This document shows, one piece after another, positions 36,291 through 47,537 of a stretch of DNA of 64,000 bases. Each line of letters opens with the position of its first letter. Position 1 is the stretch's first letter. The notes below the pieces were generated by a model. It ran no database searches and was not told the origin of the DNA. It worked only from the letters and a program-made list of their open reading frames with translations. The position numbers and the translations under genes were made by a program. Source of the stretch: Iris pallida (lineage: Eukaryota > Streptophyta > Magnoliopsida > Asparagales > Iridaceae); assembly GCA_029216955.1 (NCBI GenBank), contig JANAVB010023996.1:13169212-13233211 (forward strand), given 5' to 3'.

Positions 36291-39200
36291 TGTCACGACC
36301 CGCACCCACCGTGAGGGTACGAGTACGTAACAACGCCCAGCCTAAGCCACAGTATCGACGGTAGAACGCTGTTCTAGGTCATGAACTATAACTAGCATAA
36401 TATGAATACTCTCCATAAGGAGGCCAACACAGAGGTACAACTCAATCACAATCTAAGGTAGAATGATAAAGATAGATAAACATGAAATCCAAAAGAGATA
36501 CAGGAGATAGAAGTCTAAGTGTCTAAGATACATAATCCCAGAAATATATCTCAAAACTCAAATACAGTAATCCACAAGTAAATACAACTCCAGAAAAAAT
36601 AAAATAACTATCTAAACAACCTCTACTGTGTCTCCTCTAGGCTAGCAGGCAATCCCAGGCTATCTGTAAAATTTATCAACAGGTCCAGTCAGGACAGGAG
36701 CGAGCACAGTACATCTCACACAGATCATAACAGGTTAGAAAATATAAACATGCAAGAGAGTACGATACATAAAACTGAAAGAAAGTACATGATGTAAACA
36801 GAGAGAGAACTGTAATAGAAATATCTACTATAAGTAGAGAGCTACCAGTGACTAGTGATTTAGAGTACAAAGTCGACATGTGAACGGCTGGATTTGCACA
36901 TGACTATACTAAAGAGGCGCACATGGCTATACTACTTTGGAATTGTTCACATGGCTATTTATACTCCCCCATACCCCAATCAATACACAAGGATCCAAAC
37001 AAGTTATGTTACGTACATAGTTTTCACATGAAGCCCATAAATGGGTGCACATTAAGTATACATGAGAGCTCATACATGAGTGCACATGAAGTTCACATGG
37101 GGGGCCCAAAAATGGGTGCACATAAAATTCACATGAAGGCTCATAAATGAGTGCACATGCAATATAGGTTATACATGAGATACATGGGAAACATGAACGA
37201 TTCATGAGAGCACATGAGAGTACACGAGCATGCATGAACGAGCATGAAGCACATAAGAAACATGAATAACATGAGAGCGAGAAATACATGATGTACACGA
37301 AACACATGACATAATGTATCCGATGCTCCCGAGGGGGATAACATCTCAATTGTAGGGATCCATATAGTACCAATCCGTGATAATATCGTGACAGCATCAA
37401 ATAAGGTAAACTAGAGCAGGAATATAATTCTAAACAAATTATGAAATAATCAGAGAATGTACTCGCCTGCTATCTGAATGTCCAAGGTAAAGATACTGTC
37501 CGAGGAGAGGTGTCTGGCTCCTAATTAGAACAGTATAAGTCACAACATGTCCAGAAGGGTAATATAAAGCACTACAATGCATTCTACATGAATCTAGGTC
37601 AAAATAGGCCAAAGTCAACCCTTGGTCAACTCTGGTCAACTGCACTAGTCAAACTATGTCAAACTAGGTCATGTCCTAACCCAGCAAGTCTTACTAGGCC
37701 TAACCAAGACTATCCTAGCAAGCACACATCAATATAAGGCTATACAAGCCAACATACACCCAACTCTATATAGCATGCAATTATTCAATACTCAAATAGG
37801 CAAGAATTCACATTGGATATACACTAGGTAATCTATTACTTTAAACTATATATGTCTACACATATATACACATGCATATATTGGTATTCAATATTAGGTC
37901 TATAATCATGGCATTTCAAATGGTTATATAAACTTATATATTACAACACAATATGCTAACATATATATAATATACATACATAGCTAAGTTAACTATGTTT
38001 ATAATACTTATTTAAGAGGCTATGTGTGTGTATGTAAACATGACAAAGGGGCAAGTGAGGGTTAAATGGGCATACATAGTGTATACATATCAAAGAGTGT
38101 CAAAGTATAAGTAAAAAAAGTGTAAGTGTGATAGTGTCTACATAGTGTAAGGGGGTACATGAGGTAATATAGGATTTATGTTAACATAGAACATTACATC
38201 TCATTAACTTGTACATTGCATACATTACATCTATTATTACATTACACTCATGCTTGCATTCTCTATTTAATTACATAATGTATATACATTAACATGGGTT
38301 AAAATCAAATAGAACAATATATTACACACAAGGGTGCACAAAATGCATATGTCGAATAGTAACTCCTACTAATAATCAATACTGTACCATCTCAGCATAA
38401 ATTAAAATCTAGGATTAAAGTATGTTATAGATCTATGTGTTAGCTTTCCGAAACTTCAAACGGATCGCGTTTTCGTTTCCGAAAACTTCCGGAATCGCGA
38501 AAACACCGAGAACGCGTTTGTCTTTCGTACAGCTGACACTCAAATAATTCTCCAGAAAGTTACAGAAATAATTAGGTCCATTAATATATGTTTTTGGAAA
38601 GCTAACTTCAATACGCTTTTTTAAAAAAAATGGGAGATTAAACCGAGCTTTGAGCTAGAAGTTATGACATTTCTAAGTTAGGGCTGAAATTAAAAACGTG
38701 GATAAAAATCATGACGGATTTGGGTAGTTTGAGACAAAAGAACACAAGTATATAACATAATATATCAAGAACTCACTCTCTACACTAATATATATATATG
38801 AGACACTATAGAACACATCTCCAATACAAAAATATGAGATTAAACATGTAATAATTCATTCATACATAACAACAACACATAGTATGTCCAAAATTGGGGT
38901 TTTCCCACATGGACACAACCACAACACAAAGGACACTCCTATGACCTCCAAATGGACACGAAATGGACACAAATGGAGATACAACCATGGAGGTCATTCC
39001 TATGGGTTCAAAATAGACCTATATGCATGAGGAAATGAAAAGGAAAAGGGATTTATACCTCCCGGTAGATCGAATCGAAGAAAAGCCTTCCCGGAGCGAC
39101 ACCGACACGTAGAGATTCCAAAAGGACACGAACGAGCTCTGAATCCTCCCAAACTTGGGTAGCTTCCTCCTTGGCTAGAATGGAGAAGGAAAGAAGAAGA

Positions 39201-40277
39201 TTTGATGGTGAAATGAAAGAATTTGGTGGAGAAATTGCTAGGGATTGCTCTGTAGGAATTTAGAAAAGAACAAGAAAGAGAGTGTGGATGAGAATAATGA
39301 AATGAACTTGAGCCTATCCTCTCCCAAAGTGGCTGGCCATATGGGGCTATTTGTCCTATTATGGTAAGGTCCAAAATGCCCCCACTAACCTATTCTATGA
39401 GTATTAGGAAAGGGCTAATTGGTTGGGACTAAATTAGTCATTCTAAAGTCTCTAATCACACTAACCTTATCCATAATAATTAGTCTAACCTCTAACTAAA
39501 ATATTTCTATCATATGGACTAAAATTAATATCATGTGGACCATGCCTAACTAGTGTGTGGGTCCCACTAGAGTCAAACTACCCCCGGATCCCCGTTTCAA
39601 GTCGGATTGAGTTGAAATTCGAACCCGACTCAAATAACCCCAAAACAATATCATAAATAATAAAATAAATTTCAATCCCAAAATAATATCATAAATAATA
39701 AAATAAATTTTAAAAATATTCAAAAATGTAAAATGACAAAAATACCCCTGTTTCTGAAAACTGGGGGTGACAAATCTATCCACCTTAAAAAAAATTTCGT
39801 CCTCGAAATTAAAACAAAGCAATCACAGGAAACACATGCAGAAAACAATCTCATTTAAATACTTTTAAAAAAAACAGCAATAAAAAAAATCTCTTTGAGG
39901 CACATCAAACATTTATAAATAAAAACTGATACGTGTCCGATACGGACACAAAACCATCACAAAATCACACCTATCAAAGGTCAAAATCAACAATCACCAA
40001 CGCAATAAATATCAAAATAATTCAAAGAGGTCAAATGCAAAATATCCTTAGGACAGAAATGACATTAAAATATCCTAATCACATGGTTAGGCTCTAGGTC
40101 AAACAGTCTCTAGGGTTTCACTAGCAAAACATCAAAATCACAAGTCATGATTTTAAATAGTTTTAAAATAATTTAAAAATTACCAAAAATTATATCATGA
40201 TTTAAAAGTCAAATCAATAAATGATTAAAATTACAAAATTTCAAAATTACTCTCATTTTAGAGAACTGGGTGTTACA
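36291..40277 (-). repeat. LARD2 right (5') LTR
   Basis: 3987 bp, the same layout as the left LTR, including the internal polypurine/LTR-start copy at 39763-39809. It ends GGGTGTTACA next to the GTTCG duplication. Confidence 0.92.
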
Positions 40278-41543
40278 GTTCGCTTGATTATCGCTCTCGC
40301 AGTCCAACATGGATGGGAGGTTCACCACTTGGACATCAAATCTGCATTCCTGAATGGTGACCTCAAAGATGAGGTATATGTAGCTCAACCCGAAGGCTTC
40401 ATCGTCAAGAACCAGGGGCACAAGGTGTATAGACTGTTCAAGGCTCTCTATGGTTTGCGGCAAGCACCGAGGGCCTGGAACATACGCCTGGACAGCTGTT
40501 TAAAGGAGCTGGAATTCGTCAGATGCACTCAAGAGCATGCGGTGTATACGAGGAACAATGGAGAGGGTGCACTCATTGTTGGAGTGTACGTTGATGACTT
40601 AATTGTCACAGGCGCAAAAGCAACTACAGTAAAGGCTTACAAGAAGCAGATGATGCAGAAATTTGAGATGAGTGACCTTGGGTTACTTTCCTACTATCTT
40701 GGTATAGAGGTAGACCAACAGGTTGATCGCATTACTCTGAAGCAATCGGCATATGCGAAGAGAGTATTGCAGCAGTTTGGAATGGGAGATTGCAATCCAA
40801 CCAAGTATCCCATGGAAGCTAAACTGCAACTTAGCAAGTACCTTGAAGGAACCCGAGTCAATCCGACACAATATAGGCGCATCATTGGTTGTCTCAGGTA
40901 CTTAACTCACACTCGTCCGGATATTTCTTATGCTGTTGGAATGGTGAGTAGGTACATGGAGAAGCCAACAACTACACATTACCAGACGGTGAAACAGATC
41001 CTCATATACGTGAAGGGAACACTTGAGTATGGACTCATGTATAAAAGAGGACATGATGAAGATGAACTGCATGGATTCACTGACAGCAACTTAGCCGGAG
41101 ATGTCGACAACAGGAGGAGCACCAGTGGAATGGCGTTCTACCTCAACAAGAACCTGATCACTTGGGCGTCTCAGAAGCAAAAAACTGTCGCATTGTCCTC
41201 CTGTGAAGCTGAGTTCATGGCGGCAACGGATGCAGCGTGTCAAGCTGTGTGGCTGAGGAATCTGCTTAGTGAGGTGACTGGTCGCGAACCTAAGCCAGTT
41301 ACACTCTATGTCGACAACAAGTCTGCAATTGCGTTGATGAAGAACTCTGTGTTTCGTGGGCGCAGCAAGCACATTGACACTCGCTTTCATTTCATTCACG
41401 AGTGTGTTGAAAAAGGGCAGATAAAGGTGGAGTTTGTGTGCACTGGAAAGCAACGTGCCGACATTCTCACGAAGGCTCTCGCTAGAGTGAAATTTGCCGA
41501 GATGCAGCAGATGCTTGGAGTTATCAACCTGGATCAAATCTAG
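40278..41543 (+). pseudogene. Cop2 RT (remainder) and RNase H
   Basis: Continues Cop2 pol after LARD2. With one GTTCG copy ignored, the frame joins without shift. RT motifs: HLDIKSAFLNGDL, EVYVAQPEGF, LYGLRQAPRAW and the active site VGVYVDDLIVTG (YVDD intact). RNase H: GFTDSNLAGDVDNRRSTSG, SSCEAEFMAATDAACQAVWLRNLL, DNKSAIALMKNSVFRGRSKHIDTRFHFIHE. It stops at TAG 41541-41543, just before the polypurine tract. The enzyme sequence itself looks undamaged; it is disabled by the LARD2 insertion, the upstream amber codon and the integrase change. Confidence 0.93.
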
Positions 41544-41557
41544 ATTAAGGAGGAGAT

Positions 41558-41819
41558 TGTTAGTAAATAATCTAGACTAGCTCCTAGTTTACCTATTCTT
41601 TAGGAAGGTTCCTAGTCCTTGGGACATTTGTGTGGCCAGGAGGATTTTTCTCCTTTGCTTTATTGTTGTCCACATCTTTTAATCTTTGTATAGCATATAT
41701 AAAGGCACAAACCTATGTTGAATCAATAACAACACAAGCTTCCTCTTCTTATTCCATTATCATTGCCTTCTCAAGAGAGTGTTTGCACCTTGTCAGCCTT
41801 CTCCAGGTTACAACCAACA
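41558..41819 (+). repeat. Cop2 3' LTR
   Basis: 262 bp with six substitutions from the 5' LTR, preceded by the polypurine stretch AAGGAGGAGAT and followed by TCAAT. Confidence 0.95.
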
Positions 41820-41976
41820 TCAATTATATCTAGCCAATAGATCAATATCTAATCATCAGATCTCGAGAACGAAGTATGGTTTGAATATTTTGAATGTCTG
41901 AACAGTAATTTGCAGTTTTAATAAACATGAACAGTCAGTACTATGATTTGAATGTCTGAACAGCCAGTTTTAATAA
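41820..41976. other. Short intergenic stretch between Cop2 and the MITE
   Basis: AT-rich; a short partial duplication of TGAATGTCTGAACAG (about 41890 and 41950) is the only structure seen. No gene. Confidence 0.6.
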
Positions 41977-42096
41977 GGCCTCGTTTGGTACACTGTAATG
42001 TAATCGTAATCGTAATGTAATCAAATGAAAAAAATAAATTTTTTTCATTTGATTACATTGCGATTACGATTACATTACAGTGAACCAAACAGGGTC
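41977..42096. mobile_element. 120-bp Tourist-like (PIF/Harbinger) foldback MITE
   Basis: Termini GGCCTCGTTTGGT and ACCAAACAGGGTC are flanked by TAA on both sides (41974-41976, 42097-42099). The whole element is a near-perfect palindrome around AAAAAATAAATTTTTTT, with arms carrying CACTGTAATGTAATCG. TAA duplications and this TIR type suit PIF/Harbinger MITEs. Confidence 0.85.
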
Positions 42097-42820
42097 TAAA
42101 TATGTTGCACTAGACTATATTAATAGGTTGAAGCAAGATCCAGCACTTGATTTTAGTTCATGTGAAAAGCAATACGAATGCCAAATGGAATGGACAAGAT
42201 TTGAGTATCTAAACCGTAAGGATGTGTATGTAGGTGTGCATGAATTGTAATAAAAAAAATAATGTTGAAGTAAGCTTATGACTCAAAAGTTAGACACCTC
42301 TCTAATTTTATTTGCGTTCTTGTTTACTTTAATTCACTAGTAAGAGATCTTAGCAAACTATAGCATTTTGCACTTATCATCGAACCATTGGACTCCATTC
42401 TTCCGGGTAAAGTACAATATTCCCCTCCGTGTCGTACATTCCGTGTCGTACGTTGGGAACCATGACTTCCACCTGGCTCCTCCTGAGCCTCTATCGCTCA
42501 CCGTCGGCATGCCTCTTGACTTATTAATTACTGTCGAACAGTATGTGTGTTTACCGACGCTCCAGCCACTGTTGCCATGAACATGCCAGAAGTACAGACG
42601 TGGATCTCAACATGTGTGACAATGACCATATCATGATGACAACCACCAAGGCCTATAGAGATAATCTATGTCCCGTTGTCCACCCATTCCATTTCTTTTA
42701 AGGACGAATGCACTCGCAATAGTTGCACACTCGTAACAAAAGTTTGGTATAAGCACTGTCTACCTATATTAATTCCTTTTTGCGCATTGTAAAATATTTA
42801 CTATAAGCAACCCCTCCCCT
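42097..42820. other. Upstream region of the ALMT gene
   Basis: Single-copy-looking DNA between the MITE and the TATA box, without coding homology. It probably holds the ALMT promoter. No specific binding site is claimed. Confidence 0.45.
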
Positions 42821-42830
42821 TATATATAAT
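42821..42830 (+). promoter_or_regulatory. Putative TATA box of the ALMT gene
   Basis: TATATATAAT lies 129 bases before the start codon, preceded by a C-rich stretch. Position and sequence fit a plant core promoter with a 5' UTR of roughly 100 bases. Confidence 0.6.
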
Positions 42831-42958
42831 CCCCGCAAATGTACTTGGTAGCCTTGTACTGAAGCCTCACCAAAACTAGTCCATACTACATTCAATACAA
42901 TAGGGTCTTCCCTCCACCAACAGCTTGTCGACCTTGCGTTCTCGGAGATAGGGCGGGA

Positions 42959-45086
42959 ATGGCTGCCGGGAAAGAAGCGTCGGCTGGTTTGGAATGGCGG
43001 GTGAGCGCTCCCGAGGGATCGACGGTGACGCTCCAGCCTGAAGGTGGGCTAGTAAGTCGGGCTTGGCAGTCGTCGCTCGCGTTGTTCGTGTCCGTCGCGT
43101 CTAGGGTTTCCGGGTTCGGGAGGATGCTTTGGGACATGGGCGCCAACGACCCGAGGAAAGTCATCCACTGCGTCAAGGTGGGGCTTGCACTCGCTCTCGT
43201 GTCCCTGTTCTACTACACCCGGCCCTTGTACGATGGCGTGGGTGGCGCCGCTATGTGGGCAGTCATGACCGTGGTCGTGATTTTCGAATTCACTGTTGGT
43301 GAGCACGATCGAAACCAGCCAAATATCATTTTCCATAACGTATACAATATTTTGATGCATTAGAGTACAAATTGTACACTATGCCTATAGATAAAAACAT
43401 CTGCACGCTTATGCCAGTACATGCGCACTTGTGCTATAAGGACAGACCGATAATATATAATTATGTGCGAATGCGGACGCGAGTACACTCGCACTTGCAC
43501 TTGCACGATGGATGTGAAATGGCTAAAGCACCTAATTTATTCGGTAATAGACGAACGAACTTACTTGCATGTCACTTACATGGATATAGGGGGATGCTTG
43601 TACAAAGGAGTCAACAGAGCCATAGCCACACTAACCGCAGGCGTGCTCGCCATTGGCGTCCATTGGATTGCTAGTAAATCAGGAGACACCGCGGAGCCCA
43701 TAATTCGCAGCGCTTCGGTCTTCATTCTAGGTATGAAAAAAATGTTTACATCCATGGTACGACAGTGTTGGTCTATATTATACTTTCATTGCAACAAAAT
43801 TGATTAATATTGTACATGTTTGTTCTTGTCCAGCGTCTGCTGCAACCTTCTCTCGATTCATCCCAACAATCAAGTCCCGCTTCGACTACGGCATAACCAT
43901 ATTCATCCTCACCTTCAGCCTTGTCGCAGTCTCCGGCTATCGAGTCGATAAGCTCATCCAGCTCGCTGAGCAGCGACTGTCCACCATTGCGATCGGGATT
44001 GCCATCTGCTTCCTAGTAGCCATCCTGGTCTTCCCGGTCTGGGCTGGCGACGACCTCCATCTCCTCACCGTCCGTAACATGGACAAGTTGGCAGACTCCT
44101 TAGAAGGTACGATCGAGCACTATAATATATGATACAATGAGATTGCGCGATGAATGAAATCAATTATTGACACAGTTTGCAACAGGTTGTGTCGATGAGT
44201 ACTTCAACAAAGATCAAGCTGTTAACGAGAAGGAAGTGTCGTCCCAAAAATTACAAGGCTACAAATGTGTTCTAAACTCGAAGGCGTCCGAAGATTCTCT
44301 GGTACTAGAAAGCATGTGTACTTGAGAGATTTGATTAGAAAGAATTCAACTTCTTAGTACATAATTACTTAACCTTGTGGTTTTACAAATTTTCCTCTCA
44401 GGCCAACTTGGCACAATGGGAACCGGCGCACGGCCGATTCAACTTCCGGCACCCGTATAGCCAATACACTAAAATAGGAGCAGCGATGAGGTACTGCGCT
44501 TACTGCGTTGAAGCGCTCAATGGATGCATCAACTCTGATATCCAAGTAAACATCGCAAACATGAGCTTTTGTAGTCTTGTGTGTCGTACCAAACATGTAT
44601 TCGACACTACACGGACACGATACTCCAAAATATATACTAGGACAATGCCAAAATATATGTTGCATGTCATATTTGGTTCTTGTTTCATACTGATCACCTT
44701 AATGGTGACAGGTACCGGAGGCCCTAAAAGAACACCTAAGCGATGCTTGCCTAAGAGTGAGTTCAGAGTGCTCGAAAGTTTTGAAGGACTGCGGGAGCTC
44801 TATCAAGTCGATGCAACGGTCTCGGATCATAGATTTCCTCGTTGGCGAGATGAAGGATGCAGTACAAGAGCTGCACGACACTTTGAAGCGACCATCAGCT
44901 ACTGCTCCGTTCATGGAAGCATTGCCGGTCATTACGACCGCGTCGCTGCTGATCGAGATCACCGCGAGGGTCGATGGCATTGTGAGTGCTGTGGACAAGC
45001 TCGCGACCGTTGCCAACTTCAAGGCTGACAGAAAGCCGGGAAGAGTCGAGCCGACCGAAGAAATCAACGGCCTTGAGCAGGTTTAG
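42959..45086 (+). CDS. ALMT: Aluminium-activated malate transporter (ALMT) family protein, six exons
   Basis: Exons 42959-43298, 43590-43730, 43834-44106, 44186-44301, 44402-44545 and 44712-45086 join to 1389 nt, 462 residues; all five introns are GT-AG. ALMT proteins are plant membrane anion channels, many passing malate. Residues 71-87 and 95-112 start a run of about six hydrophobic segments within exons 1-3. The family signature [15 protein letters not shown] (100-114) ends at exon junction 1. [25 protein letters not shown] and PVWAGDDLH follow. The soluble C-terminal half has [11 protein letters not shown] and [26 protein letters not shown], the ALMT WEP region, then a helical tail. ATG 42959 is the first ATG of the open frame after the TATA box. 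Length is within the family range. Exons are GC-richer than surroundings. Subgroup and substrate are unproven; it most resembles the ALMT2/7/8/10 type to my eye. The only apparently intact host gene here. Confidence 0.93.
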
Positions 45087-45157
45087 TGTGTAGTGAGATT
45101 TTGTTGGTGTGGAGAGGGAGAGAATAAGGCTTATGTAAAGAAATGATGTGTTTGTGT

Positions 45158-45163
45158 AATAAA
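45158..45163 (+). terminator. Putative polyadenylation signal of the ALMT gene
   Basis: AATAAA, overlapping a second AATAAA, lies about 72 bases after the stop codon, in an AT-rich 3' UTR. Confidence 0.6.
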
Positions 45164-45201
45164 TAAATATTATTTGTATTTCATTGCTGTTCTACTAGTA
45201 A

Positions 45202-45631
45202 GAGCATCTCCAACCCTATATTGAGTTTAGAAAAATGCTTGTCACATGGGAATGACAAGCTTTCATTTTAAAAATCCTTCTCCAATGCAAATGTAAAATA
45301 AATTGTGAAGTTGACATGGCAATGACATGGCAAGGAGAATGTGAAGTTGGTTGTCTAGATCTAGACAATGCACTTCACAATGACTTTGTCTCCACATCAT
45401 CAATTATGAATACAAATATTTATAAAAAAGTTGAAGAAGTGGATGAGTTGTCTTGGAAGTTGGAAAAAAAATACTTTTTATTGTCTTTTCAATAATTTTT
45501 CATTGGAGAACACCTTTTTATCTCTTTGTCTTGTGTAAATATCATTTTGCCACATAGGAAAGATATTGTCTTGTGCTTTATGCCACATAGGAATCACAAC
45601 ACAAAACAAGACAATAGGGTTGGAGATGCTC
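45202..45631. mobile_element. 430-bp Tourist-like MITE downstream of ALMT
   Basis: Terminal inverted repeats GAGCATCTCCAACCCTAT and ATAGGGTTGGAGATGCTC are perfect over 18 bp, flanked by TAA (45199-45201, 45632-45634). There is no open frame. Inner sequence shows further partial inverted symmetry (CACATGGGAATGACAAG / CTTGTGCTTTATGCC). PIF/Harbinger-type MITE by duplication and size. Confidence 0.88.
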
Positions 45632-45634
45632 TAA

Positions 45635-45778
45635 GTTTAGTATACATAATTGCTGGGTATGGTTTACTTTGTTATTGAACTTCGAGCTCTATCTTGCTCC
45701 TACTAGCGGCCTCTTTTAATAGTAACTCTTTAGTTTGTTCATGTGGGAGGTAAGTATTATCTAGTGGTTTCTTTTGAT
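45635..45778. other. Spacer between MITE and TIR element
   Basis: Nothing recognisable. Confidence 0.5.
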
Positions 45779-46244
45779 TTTTTATAAGGGCACATCAAAA
45801 CTTCATCAGGGCTAGTCCATTCTTAACTTTCATTTATTTATAAATTTGCCACTGAAAAATTTACTCAGGACTATCCAATTCCTAGGTATAAAAGATAACT
45901 CTTTTATTTTATTTTTTTGCTCTCTCCTCCTTCACAATAAGAAAGAAGAAAGAAGAACAAAGAACAAGAAGAACAAGAACAAGAACAAGAACAAGAACAA
46001 GAAGAAGAAAAACAAGAATAATATCTTTCTCCAAATCCTAGTTTATTTTTTTTGCTCTCTTCTAATTTCTCATATATATTTTTCTCTCCAAACCATAGTT
46101 TATGTATGAAACCCTAGTTGTAGAAGAAATTGGGTTATCAAATCTATTAATCTATTTATCAATTAATCAATTTTTCTTCAATAATAGAAGAAATTATGGA
46201 TGAAATCCTAATTTTAGAAAAAATTGATTTGTTGAGCAAGTTTA

Positions 46245-46465
46245 TATCAGGACTGCCACAATTTCTGGTAGTCCTAGAAGTATTGAGGACTGTCAGGATT
46301 TGTGGCAGTCCTGAAAGGAACTTACTCTATAACAGGACTGTCATAATTTTTGGCAGTCCTAGAAGTATTGAGGACTGTCAGAAATTGTGGCAGTCCTGAA
46401 AGTTACTTGCTGTACAACAAGTTCCTTTCAGGACTGCCACAATTCCTGACAGTCCTAAAGTCGAA
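46245..46465. repeat. Cluster of inverted CAGGACTGCCA repeats
   Basis: About six copies of AGGACTGYCA and TGGCAGTCCT alternate in orientation with short AATT-centred spacers, so adjacent copies can form hairpins of about 26 bp. Confidence 0.85.
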
Positions 46466-46636
46466 ATTTTTGAATAAAAAATATATGTTAGGTTTATTTC
46501 AATCTTGATAATAGAGTAAAATATGCATTTTATGGTTTATTTCTATGCATTCTTTGTGAGAAAAGAAGTATTTAAGGTTTATTTTTATGCATTTTAGGGT
46601 GTATTTAATTTTTGGGGTGTCATCGAAATTGGGAAT

Positions 46637-46831
46637 GAGAAGAAAATTAGGATTTTGATGGAGATGGTGATGATGGAAATGGTGGAGAAGAAGAATAAGA
46701 TGAGAAGAAAACTAGGATTTTGATGGAGATGGTGATGATGGAAATGGTGGAGACGAAGAATAAGATGAGAAGAAAATTAGGATTTTGATGGAGATGTGAG
46801 AATGGAAATGGTAGAGAAGAAGAAGAAGAAG
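46637..46831. repeat. 65-bp tandem repeat, three units
   Basis: Units beginning GAGAAGAAAAYTAGGATTTT start at 46637, 46702 and 46767, then grade into (GAA)n. The open frame on the minus strand is low-complexity Ser/Phe/Pro and not convincing as a gene. Confidence 0.88.
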
Positions 46832-47274
46832 AAGAAGATGGAGAGAAGAAGAAGAAGAAGAAAGCTAGGGTTTTGGAAGAGAGAATGAAATTTACAAATG
46901 AGAGTGAAATTTGGGGTTTGGGGGTGTGGGGTTGGGACAGCCCCATGAGTAGGAAAATTGGATAGCCCGAGTAATTTTCCCTCAAATATGGGCTAGCCTT
47001 AATCCTGGCTAGCCCTGATCAACTTTTGATGTGTCCTTATAAAAAATCTTTCTTTTAGATTACCCAATAAACTTATATAACTTACCGACATCGTATATGC
47101 ATTTTTTTCATCAGATCATTTGAACGCTTCATAACCCCAAATCCTAAATACTTAAAGATTTTAACTTTTTGCCTTACGATCTCATATGGCTCCTATCTAT
47201 AAATTTAGATGGAACACAATTAAGTAACGTGACTTTATAAGGTAAATACCAAAAAAGATAAAGGAACATCTATC

Positions 47275-47537
47275 AGGCTCCAGTACAAGGAAAAAAGAGG
47301 CCATTCTTGACGGTTATTCTCCATCGAGAAAGGATTATCTTGACGGTTCTGGATCCGTCAACTAGGCCAGAGTCAAAGAAAAGTTTGTCATTTTTCTTGA
47401 CGGCTGTTGGATTCGTTTTTCTTGACGGTTTTAAACCGTTAACTACAAAAATTTTCTCAACCATTTTTAGCCGTCAAGAACATTTAAAAAACTGTTAAGA
47501 TAGATGAAAACTTTTCTGGACTCTGGCCTAGATGACG
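47275..47537. repeat. Foldback region with GACGG motifs, possible CACTA remnant
   Basis: TCTTGACGGTT-type motifs occur in both orientations. An outer inverted repeat, CTAGGCCAGAGTC...GAAAAGTTT (47363-47388) against AAAACTTTTCTGGACTCTGG (47506-47526), encloses GACGGTTTTAAACCGTTAAC and other small palindromes. The left side CAGTACAAGGAAAAAA resembles a decayed CACTACAAGAAAAA terminus. Confidence 0.5.

Larger units (their letters stand above)
29483..40277 (-). mobile_element. LARD2: non-coding LTR retrotransposon with ~4-kb LTRs, inserted in Cop2 pol
   Basis: TSD GTTCG at 29478-29482 and 40278-40282. LTRs are 29483-33461 (3979 bp) and 36291-40277 (3987 bp), TGTCACGACC to GGGTGTTACA on the plus strand. 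The interior is 33462-36290 (2829 bp). The polypurine region lies by the left LTR and the conserved LTR-flanking block by the right LTR, giving minus orientation. No gag or pol homology is visible, so it fits the LARD class (large retrotransposon derivatives). I counted 11 differences in the first ~600 bp of the two LTRs (about 1.8%). Confidence 0.93.
26237..41819 (+). mobile_element. Cop2: Ty1/copia retrotransposon, split by LARD2
   Basis: Complete element with duplicated TCAAT at 26232-26236 and 41820-41824. LTRs are 26237-26498 and 41558-41819, each 262 bp, TGTTAGTAAA to AACCAACA. The primer-binding site is TGGTATCAGAGC and the polypurine AAGGAGGAGAT precedes the right LTR. Gag, protease, integrase, RT and RNase H come in copia order. 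I count six LTR differences (about 2.3%). LARD2 (29483-40277) interrupts pol. Lineage within copia is not assigned. Confidence 0.95.
45779..47045. mobile_element. Unclassified TIR element (~1.27 kb) with internal repeats
   Basis: Left arm TTTTATAAGGGCACATCAAA with ATCAGGGCTAG, and right arm CTAGCCCTGATCAACTTTTG with ATGTGTCCTTATAAAA, are inverted copies. A second matched pair lies inside them (TTTACTCAGGACTATCCAAT versus ATTGGATAGCCCGAGTAA), so the arms extend about 130 bp. No transposase is visible. The terminal palindrome hides the target duplication; TA is possible. Superfamily not assigned. Confidence 0.6.

Noticed and set aside
43372..43807. Longer open frames running through ALMT introns 1 and 2
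   Set aside because: GT-AG borders and the ALMT family pattern show these as intron read-through; only 43590-43730 is exon.
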